18,823 bases of DNA from an uncultured Eubacterium sp. (GTDB lineage Bacteria > Bacillota > Clostridia > Peptostreptococcales > Anaerovoracaceae). Position 1 is the first letter of the stretch. Each line of letters starts with the position of its first letter. The stretch lies in NCBI GenBank assembly GCA_946614405.1, contig CAMOGZ010000004.1, forward strand, positions 1 to 18,823, read 5' to 3'. Below, one piece after another: positions 8,011 through 14,708 of the stretch. Below the pieces are notes generated by a model that had not been told where the DNA came from, searched no databases, and saw nothing but the letters and a program-made list of their open reading frames with translations. Made by a program: the position numbers and the translations under genes.

Positions 8011-9168
8011 ATGAGCGTATTCAGTGTGATCCGGGAGGCGGCCAGTCTCCCGGGGATCTCAGTCAGGAAAGGAACCAGAGACCTTGCCAATGCAAGAAAG
8101 CGCAATTACCGGGAGTTTCAGTACGGACCGGACAAGAACCAGAGAGTGCTGGTCTATCAGCCGGAGGTGCTGAAGCATCCCCAGGTGGTGATCTTCCTCC
8201 ATGGCGGAAGCTATATCCAGGGGTCCCCCGATGACCTTGGGGTGGCTGCGGACGTGTTCTGCAAAAGCGGCTACCGGTTCATGTCGGTGGGATACCGCCT
8301 GGCCCGCAAGCATCCATTCCCGTCTCAGGTGGAGGATGCCTTCCGGGGTTATGCCGTGGCGCTGAAGATCCTGGAGCTTCTGGATGAAGAGCGGGGAGTG
8401 GAGCATGTGGTCCCGCCCATCATCGTGGGAGGTCTGTCCTCGGGAGCCCACCTTGCGGCTCTTCTGGGATACAGCTGGGAGCTGTCGGAGGGCTACGGAT
8501 TCGATACCACGGACATCGTGGGAGTGATCTCCCTGGCAGGCTTTGTGGACATGCGGGACACCTTCGGGAAGTACCGCAGCGGCCTGTTCAAGGGTCTCAC
8601 CACTCTGCCGGACTGGGATTCCATGCGGAAGTATTCTCCCATCGACATCATCGATGAGTACGCGGAGGCCCGGTACCTGGCCATCCATGGAAGAAAAGAC
8701 GGCGTGGCGCCGTACCGCAGCCAGGTGGACTTTGTGGGGAAGCTGAATGTCCTGGACGAGCAGAGACGGTCCCACATCCGCTCCGCGGAGCCTCAGCGGG
8801 AGTGGCAGTCCTGGAGCGAGACCTCGGAGGCCCAGAACGTGAAGGAGCAGGCGACGCTCTACGCCCTGAAGGGAGGCCATGTGGAGCTGACCTCGGGGAT
8901 TTTCACAGGAGGAAAGAAGCAGAACCGGGCGCTGCGGGCGATCTTCCGCTGGCTGGAGCAGTTTGACCAGGCCCCGGCCAAACCGGCACATCCGGTGCTC
9001 CTGGGGGGCGACCTGGACCGCAGGACCTGGGTGGATGAAGTCTATGAAACCCAGCAGATCGATAAGGGAGAAGTGGAAGCCGGCCTGAACCGGCTGCGAG
9101 GCGACGATGAGATGGATGACACCATCCGCATCGAGAAGAAAGAAAAAGAGGGAGCAAGCCATGAGTAA
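8011..9168 (+). CDS. Alpha/beta-hydrolase (HSL/carboxylesterase-like)
   Basis: A 385-aa predicted esterase of the alpha/beta-hydrolase fold. The HGG oxyanion motif is at 64-66 (FLHGGSY), the nucleophile elbow is GLSSG with Ser143, and the likely acid and base are Asp230 (HGRKDGV) and His290 (GGHVEL). This layout resembles hormone-sensitive-lipase or feruloyl-esterase-like enzymes; the substrate cannot be read. There is no signal peptide, so the product is probably intracellular. After the fold ends near residue 315 there is a tail of about 70 residues rich in Asp, Glu, Lys and Arg with no recognised domain. AGGAGA at 8001-8006 sets the ATG at 8011. It is the last gene of the addA operon, and its final codons form the left arm of the operon terminator. 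Confidence 0.88.
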   Translation: MSVFSVIREAASLPGISVRKGTRDLANARKRNYREFQYGPDKNQRVLVYQPEVLKHPQVVIFLHGGSYIQGSPDDLGVAADVFCKSGYRFMSVGYRLARKHPFPSQVEDAFRGYAVALKILELLDEERGVEHVVPPIIVGGLSSGAHLAALLGYSWELSEGYGFDTTDIVGVISLAGFVDMRDTFGKYRSGLFKGLTTLPDWDSMRKYSPIDIIDEYAEARYLAIHGRKDGVAPYRSQVDFVGKLNVLDEQRRSHIRSAEPQREWQSWSETSEAQNVKEQATLYALKGGHVELTSGIFTGGKKQNRALRAIFRWLEQFDQAPAKPAHPVLLGGDLDRRTWVDEVYETQQIDKGEVEAGLNRLRGDDEMDDTIRIEKKEKEGASHE

Positions 9169-9188
9169 TTGTGGCCTGCTCCCCTTTT
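9150..9188. terminator. Bidirectional terminator overlapping hydrolase stop codon
   Basis: Arms 9150-9162 and 9171-9183 pair over 13 positions with one A-C mismatch and one wobble (outer arm GGGAGCA/TGCTCCC). The hydrolase TAA (9166-9168) sits in the eight-base loop. On the plus strand the stem is followed by CTTTT. On the minus strand it is followed by a T-rich run (CTCTTTTTCTTTC), so it also ends the convergent DivIC-like operon. Confidence 0.8.
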
Positions 9189-9195
9189 AACGTAG

Positions 9196-9519
9196 TTAAT
9201 TATATATGTTCTTTCGGATCACAGAGGCGAAATTCGCCCCGGGGCGGTCCTCGTCGGACAGGTACACGATCTGGTCCTCCGAGGGGTAGATCATGCCCAG
9301 CCGGCTCTTCGCCTCTTCTTCAATGTGTCCGAGATTGTTATGTTCCTTGATCTGGACATCCAGATGCTGGATGTCTCCGATAATGTACCTGTTCTGGATC
9401 AGAAGCCGGTTGTTCTCACACTGGAGTGTGGCGCCGTAGGCGGTGGTAAGCACCAGCGCGATGGCGAACAGCCCGGCCAGGAAAACCAGAAACAGTACCC
9501 TCCTGTCACTCTTTCTCAT
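9196..9519 (-). CDS. DivIC/FtsB-like septum formation initiator family protein
   Basis: A 107-aa bitopic membrane protein: short basic N-terminus (MRKSDRR), one transmembrane helix at about 8-29, an extracytoplasmic coiled coil at about 35-70, then AKSRLGMIYPSEDQIVYL, the motif that typifies FtsL/DivIC/FtsB proteins. Such proteins form a complex (FtsL-DivIC-DivIB) that activates septal peptidoglycan synthesis. Its ATG overlaps the upstream regulator's TGA (ATGA), so translation is coupled. This is not the usual mraW-ftsL or yabP/divIC context, so it may be a paralogue of the main division protein. FtsL and DivIC are hard to tell apart from sequence alone; the family call is firm, the exact member is not. 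Confidence 0.8.
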   Translation of the reverse strand: MRKSDRRVLFLVFLAGLFAIALVLTTAYGATLQCENNRLLIQNRYIIGDIQHLDVQIKEHNNLGHIEEEAKSRLGMIYPSEDQIVYLSDEDRPGANFASVIRKNIYN

Positions 9520-10397
9520 AGATTCTTCAGCCCCAGCTTGTTTAACTTATAGTTCAGTGTCTGTTTACTCATGCCGAAGTGTTCGGCGATTTCTTTCTTG
9601 GAGTCAAAACGCTCTAGCTGTGAACGGAGGAACTGTCGCTCCATGGCGATAAGGTTCTCCTGATAGGTAAGGGTATCATCATAGGCGAAGGCCCCGGCAC
9701 CTTCTGCTTCTGCAGGGGTCTGCGCTTCTGTTTCAGCGCCTGTGCCCCGGATCTCCTGAGGCAGGTGCTCCGGGCCGATGATGGTCCCTGTGGTCAGATT
9801 AAAGGCTCCTTCTATGACGCTGCGAAGCTCACGGACATTTCCGGGCCAGTCGTACCGGGTGAGCAGCTCCGTTGCCTCAACGGTGAGTCCGGTGATCTTC
9901 CGCCCCAGGATCCGGTCAAAACCGGAGATGTAGTATTCCGCCAGGGCGGGGATGTCCTGCCTGCGCTCCCGCAGGGGAAGCATATGGAGCACGTTCACGC
10001 TGAGAAGGTAGAGTAGTTCGTCCCGGATCTCCGCAGTCCGGGTGGATGCGATGATCCGCGGAAGGCTCTCCGCCTCCTGCTCCAGGAGATGGGCAAGTCT
10101 TGCCTGCTCCTCGGCGGAGGTCTCCTCCACATTCTCCAGGAACAAAGTCCCACTGTCTTGTTTTCTCAGAAGGTCGGACGGCTGCTCATCGGGCCGGGCC
10201 GCACAGTGGAATACGACAAAAGGACCCCTGCTGTGCTTCCCTTCCTCGTGGATGGCACGGGCCGCCAGATCTTTGCCTGTTCCGGACTCCCCGATGATCA
10301 GTACCGGAGATTCTGCAGATGCGATCTGCAGGATCGTCTTCTTGACAGACAGCATATATGGATCTTGTGTGATCATCTCATCAATAATGCGATCCAT
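9516..10397 (-). CDS. Short AAA+ regulator of the sigma-54-activator type, GAFTGA loop missing
   Basis: A 293-aa protein with only an AAA+ domain and a Fis-type helix-turn-helix; there is no receiver, PAS or other sensor domain. Walker A is GESGTGK at 36-42. The stretch between FHCAARP and SGTLFLENVEE is only about 15 residues, where NtrC-type activators have about 40 including GAFTGA, so the sigma-54-contacting loop is deleted and Walker B reads LFLEN instead of LFLDE. PLRERRQDIPAL and YDWPGNVRELR (sensor II) remain. The C-terminal HTH spans about 265-290 (KKEIAEHFGMSKQTLNYKL). TyrR is a known relative that also works without sigma-54. The start at 10397 is preferred over 10406 because TCAGGA gives 9-base spacing to it and none to the other. 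It is coupled to the DivIC-like gene by an ATGA overlap. Confidence 0.85.
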   Translation of the reverse strand: MDRIIDEMITQDPYMLSVKKTILQIASAESPVLIIGESGTGKDLAARAIHEEGKHSRGPFVVFHCAARPDEQPSDLLRKQDSGTLFLENVEETSAEEQARLAHLLEQEAESLPRIIASTRTAEIRDELLYLLSVNVLHMLPLRERRQDIPALAEYYISGFDRILGRKITGLTVEATELLTRYDWPGNVRELRSVIEGAFNLTTGTIIGPEHLPQEIRGTGAETEAQTPAEAEGAGAFAYDDTLTYQENLIAMERQFLRSQLERFDSKKEIAEHFGMSKQTLNYKLNKLGLKNL

Positions 10398-10406
10398 AGC
10401 AACCAT

Positions 10407-10410
10407 TCCT
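10407..10410 (-). promoter_or_regulatory. Ribosome site deciding the regulator start
   Basis: AGGA on the minus strand directly abuts the ATG at 10406 but is 9 bases from the ATG at 10397. The latter is therefore the probable start, removing three residues (MVA) from the longest reading. Confidence 0.6.
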
Positions 10411-10442
10411 GATCCGTGAGTAAAGTATTATTTGACAAAAAC

Positions 10443-10471
10443 ATTTTACCAGTAAAAATTTATTTCTGCAA
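10443..10471 (-). promoter_or_regulatory. Promoter of the regulator-DivIC operon
   Basis: Minus strand: -35 TTGCAG (10466-10471), 17-bp spacer, extended -10 TGGTAAAAT with hexamer at 10443-10448. It is a sigma-A type promoter; no -24/-12 element is present. It is embedded between two palindromes. Confidence 0.75.
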
Positions 10472-10490
10472 GGGTAAAAATAATTTTTAC
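10443..10490. promoter_or_regulatory. Two GTAAAA-type palindromes, candidate operators
   Basis: The first palindrome, TTTTAC-CA-GTAAAA (10444-10457), covers the -10 and part of the spacer of the minus-strand promoter. The second, GTAAAAAT-A-ATTTTTAC (10474-10490), is a perfect 8-bp inverted repeat just upstream of the -35. Their centres are about 31-32 bp apart, three helical turns. The half-sites resemble the GTAAA/TTTAC halves of TyrR boxes, though the spacing differs. Autoregulation by the adjacent HTH protein is inferred. Confidence 0.5.
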
Positions 10491-10552
10491 TACGGCGGGA
10501 GGCCCTTGAAATGACATAAACCCGGGCGGCTGGGGATAGAAACACACAAAAA

Positions 10553-10568
10553 ACACAATATTTTGTGC
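10553..10568 (+). promoter_or_regulatory. NrdR-box-like site 1
   Basis: ACACAATATTTTGTGC matches the published NrdR consensus acaCwAtATaTwGtgt at 14 of 16 positions by eye. It lies 9 bp upstream of the -35 box of the NrdD-like gene. NrdR is the ATP/dATP-sensing repressor of ribonucleotide reductase genes. Confidence 0.75.
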
Positions 10569-10577
10569 GCAGGGCTA

Positions 10578-10605
10578 TTGAATAATACGATATATATGGT
10601 ACAAT
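10578..10605 (+). promoter_or_regulatory. Promoter of the NrdD-like gene
   Basis: -35 TTGAAT (10578-10583), 16-bp spacer, extended -10 TGGTACAAT with hexamer at 10600-10605. The predicted leader of about 90 nt contains a 6-bp inverted repeat GTTCCG/CGGAAC (10643-10648 and 10662-10667) before the ribosome site. Confidence 0.75.
10585..10600 (+). promoter_or_regulatory. NrdR-box-like site 2
   Basis: ATACGATATATATGGT matches the NrdR consensus at 12 of 16 positions. It starts 32 bp after site 1, the usual distance for paired NrdR boxes, and fills the space between -35 and -10, where bound protein would block RNA polymerase. Confidence 0.65.
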
Positions 10606-10701
10606 AAGTCATGTGAAATCAGTAAATGCAACAACCGGGTGAGTTCCGCATCCAGAATCAACGGAACGCATCATAAGGAATTACAAGGGAGGAAGAGAAA
10701 G

Positions 10702-10992
10702 ATGACCATTAACAGTCCACAGAGCATGTCCAGAGAAGAAGTACAGAACTACGTTGATTACATTCAGGGTAAATACAACCGCAAGATCAATACACTGTCC
10801 ATCGAGCTGGACGAGAAGGATCCGGAGTATGTAGGCCTGACCTACACACTGGCCGACGTACCATTTGAACGCATCCGCCGCATCACCGGATACCTGGTAG
10901 GGACCATGGACCAGTGGAATGACGCCAAGACCGCTGAGGAAGCTGACCGTGTCAAGCACGGCATCGGCAGCGGATTCGAGACACTGGACTAA
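10702..10992 (+). CDS. Small protein resembling the C-terminal segment of anaerobic ribonucleotide reductase (NrdD)
   Basis: A 96-aa protein with no cysteine, no signal peptide and no membrane segment. Its second half, RIRRITGYLVGTMDQWNDAK followed by TAEEADRVKHG, resembles the RITGYL...WN.AK..E..DRVKH stretch near the C-terminus of NrdD-type class III reductases. The zinc-binding cysteines and the glycyl-radical motif of that domain are absent, so it cannot be a reductase itself. The ATG at 10702 is set by GGGAGG at 10687-10692; an upstream in-frame start at 10639 has no ribosome site. It is transcribed alone, with NrdR-like boxes at its promoter and a strong terminator after it, which independently ties it to deoxyribonucleotide metabolism. 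Possible roles are an accessory or regulatory factor for class III reductase; none is shown. The family call rests on recalled motif similarity. Confidence 0.65.
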   Translation: MTINSPQSMSREEVQNYVDYIQGKYNRKINTLSIELDEKDPEYVGLTYTLADVPFERIRRITGYLVGTMDQWNDAKTAEEADRVKHGIGSGFETLD

Positions 10993-11010
10993 GAGAATAG
11001 GGTAGAAAGC

Positions 11011-11040
11011 GAGGGCTGCCTGCGGGCAGCCCTCTTATAT
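11011..11040 (+). terminator. Rho-independent terminator of the NrdD-like gene
   Basis: A perfect 10-bp GC-rich stem (GAGGGCTGCC at 11011-11020 with its complement at 11025-11034) closes a TGCG loop and is followed by TTATATTGT. It lies 18 bases after the stop codon and isolates the gene from the V-ATPase operon. Confidence 0.85.
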
Positions 11041-11153
11041 TGTATGGGATGCTCTGCGGTGTCGTGGCCCGGGCCGAAGTGAACGTTGTGTTTTAAAACT
11101 AGAAAATGTGCAAATATTTCGGCATCTTTTCTGAAATTATTGGAAGTCTGACA
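11041..11153. other. AT-rich intergenic stretch with no gene
   Basis: Part of the 315-bp gap between the NrdD-like gene and the V-ATPase operon. No open frame with a ribosome site and no RNA fold I recognise was found. Base composition falls from GC-rich at the left to AT-rich toward the promoter. A small palindrome GTTTTAAAAC lies near 11091-11100. Confidence 0.5.
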
Positions 11154-11189
11154 CAAAATTAACGAATTAATTTTGTTGTGTGAAACAAA
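11154..11189. promoter_or_regulatory. Overlapping inverted repeats upstream of V-ATPase promoter
   Basis: CAAAATTAA (11154-11162) and TTAATTTTG (11167-11175) form a perfect 9-bp inverted repeat around CGAA. A second, TTTGTT (11172-11177) with AACAAA (11184-11189), overlaps it. Both lie 10-45 bp upstream of the -35 box, a usual position for regulator binding. The TTAA-N4-TTAA core recalls Rex sites but the outer bases do not fit, so no regulator is named. Confidence 0.45.
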
Positions 11190-11198
11190 TATTTAGAC

Positions 11199-11227
11199 TT
11201 GCCTTAATCTTATTTACAAGGTATAAT
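11199..11227 (+). promoter_or_regulatory. V-ATPase operon promoter
   Basis: -35 TTGCCT (11199-11204), 17-bp spacer, perfect -10 TATAAT (11222-11227). Transcription would begin near 11234, giving a leader of about 75 nt before the first GTG start. No other convincing promoter was seen inside the operon. Confidence 0.85.
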
Positions 11228-11307
11228 GTTATACGAGGGGAATAGGCGAAATATTTATTTTATTTGGAAAGAAAAGATAACCGATTTAGACAGAGGAGGT
11301 GAGCAAA

Positions 11308-11634
11308 GTGTTTGTCGATGAACTGTCCAAGATCATTGCCAGTGAAGAGAAGGCGGATGAGATTCAGAAATCCGCTAAGGCAGAGTCCAGAAACAACCTG
11401 GAGGACGCCAGAGCTCGTGCGGCGAAGATCATTGAAGACGCAGAAGGCAAAGCGAGAGACATTTACAGCTCGTTGATCGCTGAGGGCGATCAGACATCGG
11501 ATCAAGAGTATTCGAGCTATTTGAAACAAACGGAGAAAGACAGTAGTCAGCTGATGGGCCAGGCCGAGGATCGGAAGAACAAGGCTGTGGACCTCATCGC
11601 AGAAAGGATAGTGAACCTAAGTGTCGATCGTTAA
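11308..11634 (+). CDS. ntpF: V-type ATPase peripheral-stalk coiled-coil subunit (NtpF/subunit H-G type)
   Basis: A 108-aa, almost entirely helical, highly charged protein with the alanine-rich heptads (KSAKAESRNNLEDARARAAKI, then further DAEGKA repeats) of the stalk subunit that pairs with subunit E to hold the A3B3 head against subunit I. The start is taken as GTG at 11308, because AGGAGG (11294-11299) is 8 bases from it; the earlier in-frame GTG at 11299 overlaps that ribosome site. It is the first gene of the operon, as ntpF is in Enterococcus hirae, and overlaps the next gene by 14 bases. Sequence in this family is poorly conserved, so the call rests on coiled-coil character plus position. 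Confidence 0.82.
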   Translation: MFVDELSKIIASEEKADEIQKSAKAESRNNLEDARARAAKIIEDAEGKARDIYSSLIAEGDQTSDQEYSSYLKQTEKDSSQLMGQAEDRKNKAVDLIAERIVNLSVDR

Positions 11635-13603
11635 AATGAAGAAGCTCGCTGTTGTCGGACTGGATACAGCGAAGGAAGATCTCATTTCCAGGCTCATGAA
11701 TCTGGAGGCCGTCCAGATCAATGACGTGAGCAGCAAACTGAGTGATGAGACCTGGGCGAAGATCGGTACACGGGACGGTGACGACGACAAGGCAGTGTCG
11801 CTGGACGCCTATGTCAACCGCATAGGAATTGCCATAGAGACACTGGAGGCGGTGAATACGGCGAAGAAGCCGTTATTCTTTACCCGCCGGGAGGTCGGTG
11901 TGAAGGAGTTCGAGCACATTATGGAGCGCCGGGAGGAAATCGGCAAGAACGTGGAATACGTTCTCGGCCTGAACGACCAGCTCCATAGTCTGCAGGAGAA
12001 GATCAACCGACATAACACGGACCTTACCATGCTCGGACCGTGGCTTGATTACGATCTGCCCCTGGATCTGACAGAGACCCGGTGCACAGATATCGACCTT
12101 GGTATCGTACCGGTGACTGTAGACTTCCAGGAACTGCATGATGCAGTACATGAAGAAAATGAAAATACAATAATGAGGGAAATTAACCGCGACCGGGAAA
12201 TGATCTACCTTGTGATCATCTCCACCAAGCGGGACGTCGACCACGGCATCATTTCCTTCCTGAAGCAATGGGGTTATACCCCGATGCCCTTTGAAGGATT
12301 CAAGGGGACGGCCAAAGAAAATAAAGAACGCATTGAAGGCGAGATCCGCGAGATGGAGAAGCAGTGTGACACACTCCGGGCGGAGATCGCCAAGCATGAG
12401 GATCTCCTGCCGGATATCCAGTGCCTGCAGGATGCTCTGGTCATGGAACGTGACCGTGAGAGACTGAAGTCCAGCTTCCTGAAGACCAAGCGCACCTTCT
12501 GTCTGGAGGGCTGGGTTCCGGAACCGGTGACCAAACAGGTGACCAAGATCCTGGAAGATACCGGATGCTATTATGAGTTCAGCGATCCGGAGGAGGGGGA
12601 AGAGATCCCGGTACTGCTGCGCACCAGCAGCTTTGCCAATCCGTTCACTGCGGTAACAGAGATGTACGCACTGCCGGATTACAAGGGATTCGATCCCACC
12701 AACATCTTCTCCATCTTCTATGCATTCTTCTTCGGACTGATGCTCAGTGACGCAGGATACGGACTGGTACTGTTCCTGGTCTGCTACTTCATCCTGAAGA
12801 AGTACCCCCTGGAGGGAACCATGCGGAAGATGTTCCGGATGTTCGAGATATGCGGATTGTTCACCATATTCTGGGGCGTCATGTTCGGAGGCTATTTCGG
12901 CGATCTTGCCGAGGTCTGGGCCAGCACGGTATTCGGTGTGACCATCGATATCAAGCCGCTGTGGTTCGACCCCATGGAAGATCCCACCAAGCTCCTGATC
13001 TTCTCACTGATCCTGGGCGTCATCCATCTGTTCGTCGCCATGGGAATCGATATGTACATGAAGATCCGTGACGGACATGTGGCAGATGCCATTCTGGACC
13101 AGGTACCCTGGTATATGGTAGTGACCGGAGCAGCCTGCTGGCTGGGCGGAAGCGCCATCTCACCGGCACTGACCACCCCGGGCAAGTTCCTGTTCATCGG
13201 AGGAATGATCATCGTTCTCCTGACGGCAGGACGCCATGCGCCTACCATCATGGGTAAGGTCACGGGAGGACTTTCCGGAGTATACGGCATCACCGGCTGG
13301 ATCTCCGATATCCTGTCCTATGCGAGACTCCTCGCACTGGGACTTGCCACCGGCGTCATCGCCAGCGTCGTCAACCTGCTGGGTTCCATGGTGGGAACCG
13401 GAGTCAAGGGGGCCATCGCACTGATCATCATCGGCATCTTCGGCCATGTGTTCAGTATGGCGATCAACGTCCTGGGAGCGTTCGTACATACGAGCCGTCT
13501 GCAGTACGTTGAATTCTTTGGAAAATTCTATGAGGACGGCGGAGAACCATTCCGTCCGTTTATCAGAGATACGAAATACGTAAAATTTGATGACACGAAA
13601 TAA
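11621..13603 (+). CDS. ntpI: V-type ATP synthase subunit I (a subunit)
   Basis: A 660-aa membrane stator subunit that forms the two ion half-channels beside the K ring. Residues 1 to about 350 are the cytosolic arm with coiled-coil segments that bind the peripheral stalks. From about 362 onward come some eight membrane helices. The conserved arginines facing the rotor are visible: Arg569 in LSYARLLALGLA and Arg626 in HTSRLQYVEFFGKFYEDGG. The GTG at 11621, inside the preceding gene, is preferred to the ATG at 11636 because it gives the family N-terminus (SIVKMKKL) and has AAGGA upstream; the ATG has no ribosome site. A 21-bp gap with a strong ribosome site follows. Confidence 0.95.
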   Translation: MSIVKMKKLAVVGLDTAKEDLISRLMNLEAVQINDVSSKLSDETWAKIGTRDGDDDKAVSLDAYVNRIGIAIETLEAVNTAKKPLFFTRREVGVKEFEHIMERREEIGKNVEYVLGLNDQLHSLQEKINRHNTDLTMLGPWLDYDLPLDLTETRCTDIDLGIVPVTVDFQELHDAVHEENENTIMREINRDREMIYLVIISTKRDVDHGIISFLKQWGYTPMPFEGFKGTAKENKERIEGEIREMEKQCDTLRAEIAKHEDLLPDIQCLQDALVMERDRERLKSSFLKTKRTFCLEGWVPEPVTKQVTKILEDTGCYYEFSDPEEGEEIPVLLRTSSFANPFTAVTEMYALPDYKGFDPTNIFSIFYAFFFGLMLSDAGYGLVLFLVCYFILKKYPLEGTMRKMFRMFEICGLFTIFWGVMFGGYFGDLAEVWASTVFGVTIDIKPLWFDPMEDPTKLLIFSLILGVIHLFVAMGIDMYMKIRDGHVADAILDQVPWYMVVTGAACWLGGSAISPALTTPGKFLFIGGMIIVLLTAGRHAPTIMGKVTGGLSGVYGITGWISDILSYARLLALGLATGVIASVVNLLGSMVGTGVKGAIALIIIGIFGHVFSMAINVLGAFVHTSRLQYVEFFGKFYEDGGEPFRPFIRDTKYVKFDDTK

Positions 13604-13612
13604 TCGTTTTAG

Positions 13613-14092
<480 letters not shown>

Positions 14093-14116
14093 TTTACAGA
14101 CAAAGGACGGTCTACG

Positions 14117-14707
14117 ATGAGTATTGAAAAAATTACTTCTAAGATAGAAGGAGACGCACAGGCTGCGGCCGATGTGATCATCGGAGAGTCGAAAAGAGCA
14201 GCCTGGGATATCGTTCAGCAGGCAGAGAAGAAAGCCAAAGAGATCGTGGAGAAGGCCGAGAAGAAAGGTGCCGTGGACCGCGATAAGGCAGTTCTTTCCC
14301 GCAAAGCAGTTGCCGTCATCGACGGTAAGAATGTCACTCTGTCCTACAAACAGAAACTGATCGATCAGTGCTTCGATGAGGCAGTGGATAAGGTCACTTC
14401 CATGGAGAAGGGTGAGTATCTGAATTTCCTCACAGGCCTGGTGAAGAGTGCCGGCGTCAGCACCGGAGAGATCATCCTCTCCAAGAAGGATGCTGAACTG
14501 AGTGAAGAACTGATCAAGAAGCTGAATGACGAGATCCCGAATGGTAAATTTGTACAGTCGAAGGAGACCAAGGACATTAAGGGCGGCGTCATGGTTGCCA
14601 ATGGAAACAGCTACTATAACGCATCTCTGGATGCGATCGTCAGCGAGATCCGTGATCAGATGACCGCAGAAGTCGCAGATGTTCTCTTCGGCGGTGAGGA
14701 GAATTGA
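14117..14707 (+). CDS. ntpE: V-type ATP synthase subunit E
   Basis: A 196-aa peripheral-stalk subunit. Residues 1 to about 65 form a charged helix (MSIEKITSKIEGDAQAAADVI, then many KAEKK repeats) that coils with the ntpF product. The C-terminal globular half (ISTGEIILSKKD-like strand near 115, then DIKGGVMVANGNSYYNASLDAI) is typical of subunit E and caps the A3B3 head. The ATG at 14117 has AAGGA at 14103-14107. It ends in TGA one base before the subunit C start, so the two are probably translationally coupled. Confidence 0.93.
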   Translation: MSIEKITSKIEGDAQAAADVIIGESKRAAWDIVQQAEKKAKEIVEKAEKKGAVDRDKAVLSRKAVAVIDGKNVTLSYKQKLIDQCFDEAVDKVTSMEKGEYLNFLTGLVKSAGVSTGEIILSKKDAELSEELIKKLNDEIPNGKFVQSKETKDIKGGVMVANGNSYYNASLDAIVSEIRDQMTAEVADVLFGGEEN

Positions 14708-14708
14708 T

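Noticed and set aside
10407..10600. Sigma-54 (-24/-12) promoter near the sigma-54-activator-like gene
   Set aside because: No TGGCAC-N5-TTGCA pattern found on either strand; both promoters in this gap are sigma-A type with extended -10.
10639..10701. Longer N-terminus for the NrdD-like protein starting at 10639
   Set aside because: No ribosome site precedes it, whereas GGGAGG stands at correct spacing before the ATG at 10702, and the extra residues are low-complexity and basic.
11154..11189. Rex (NADH-responsive) operator upstream of the V-ATPase operon
   Set aside because: The TTAA-N4-TTAA core fits but the outer positions read AAA/TTT instead of TTG/CAA, and the second repeat has the wrong centre. 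Kept only as an unnamed inverted repeat.
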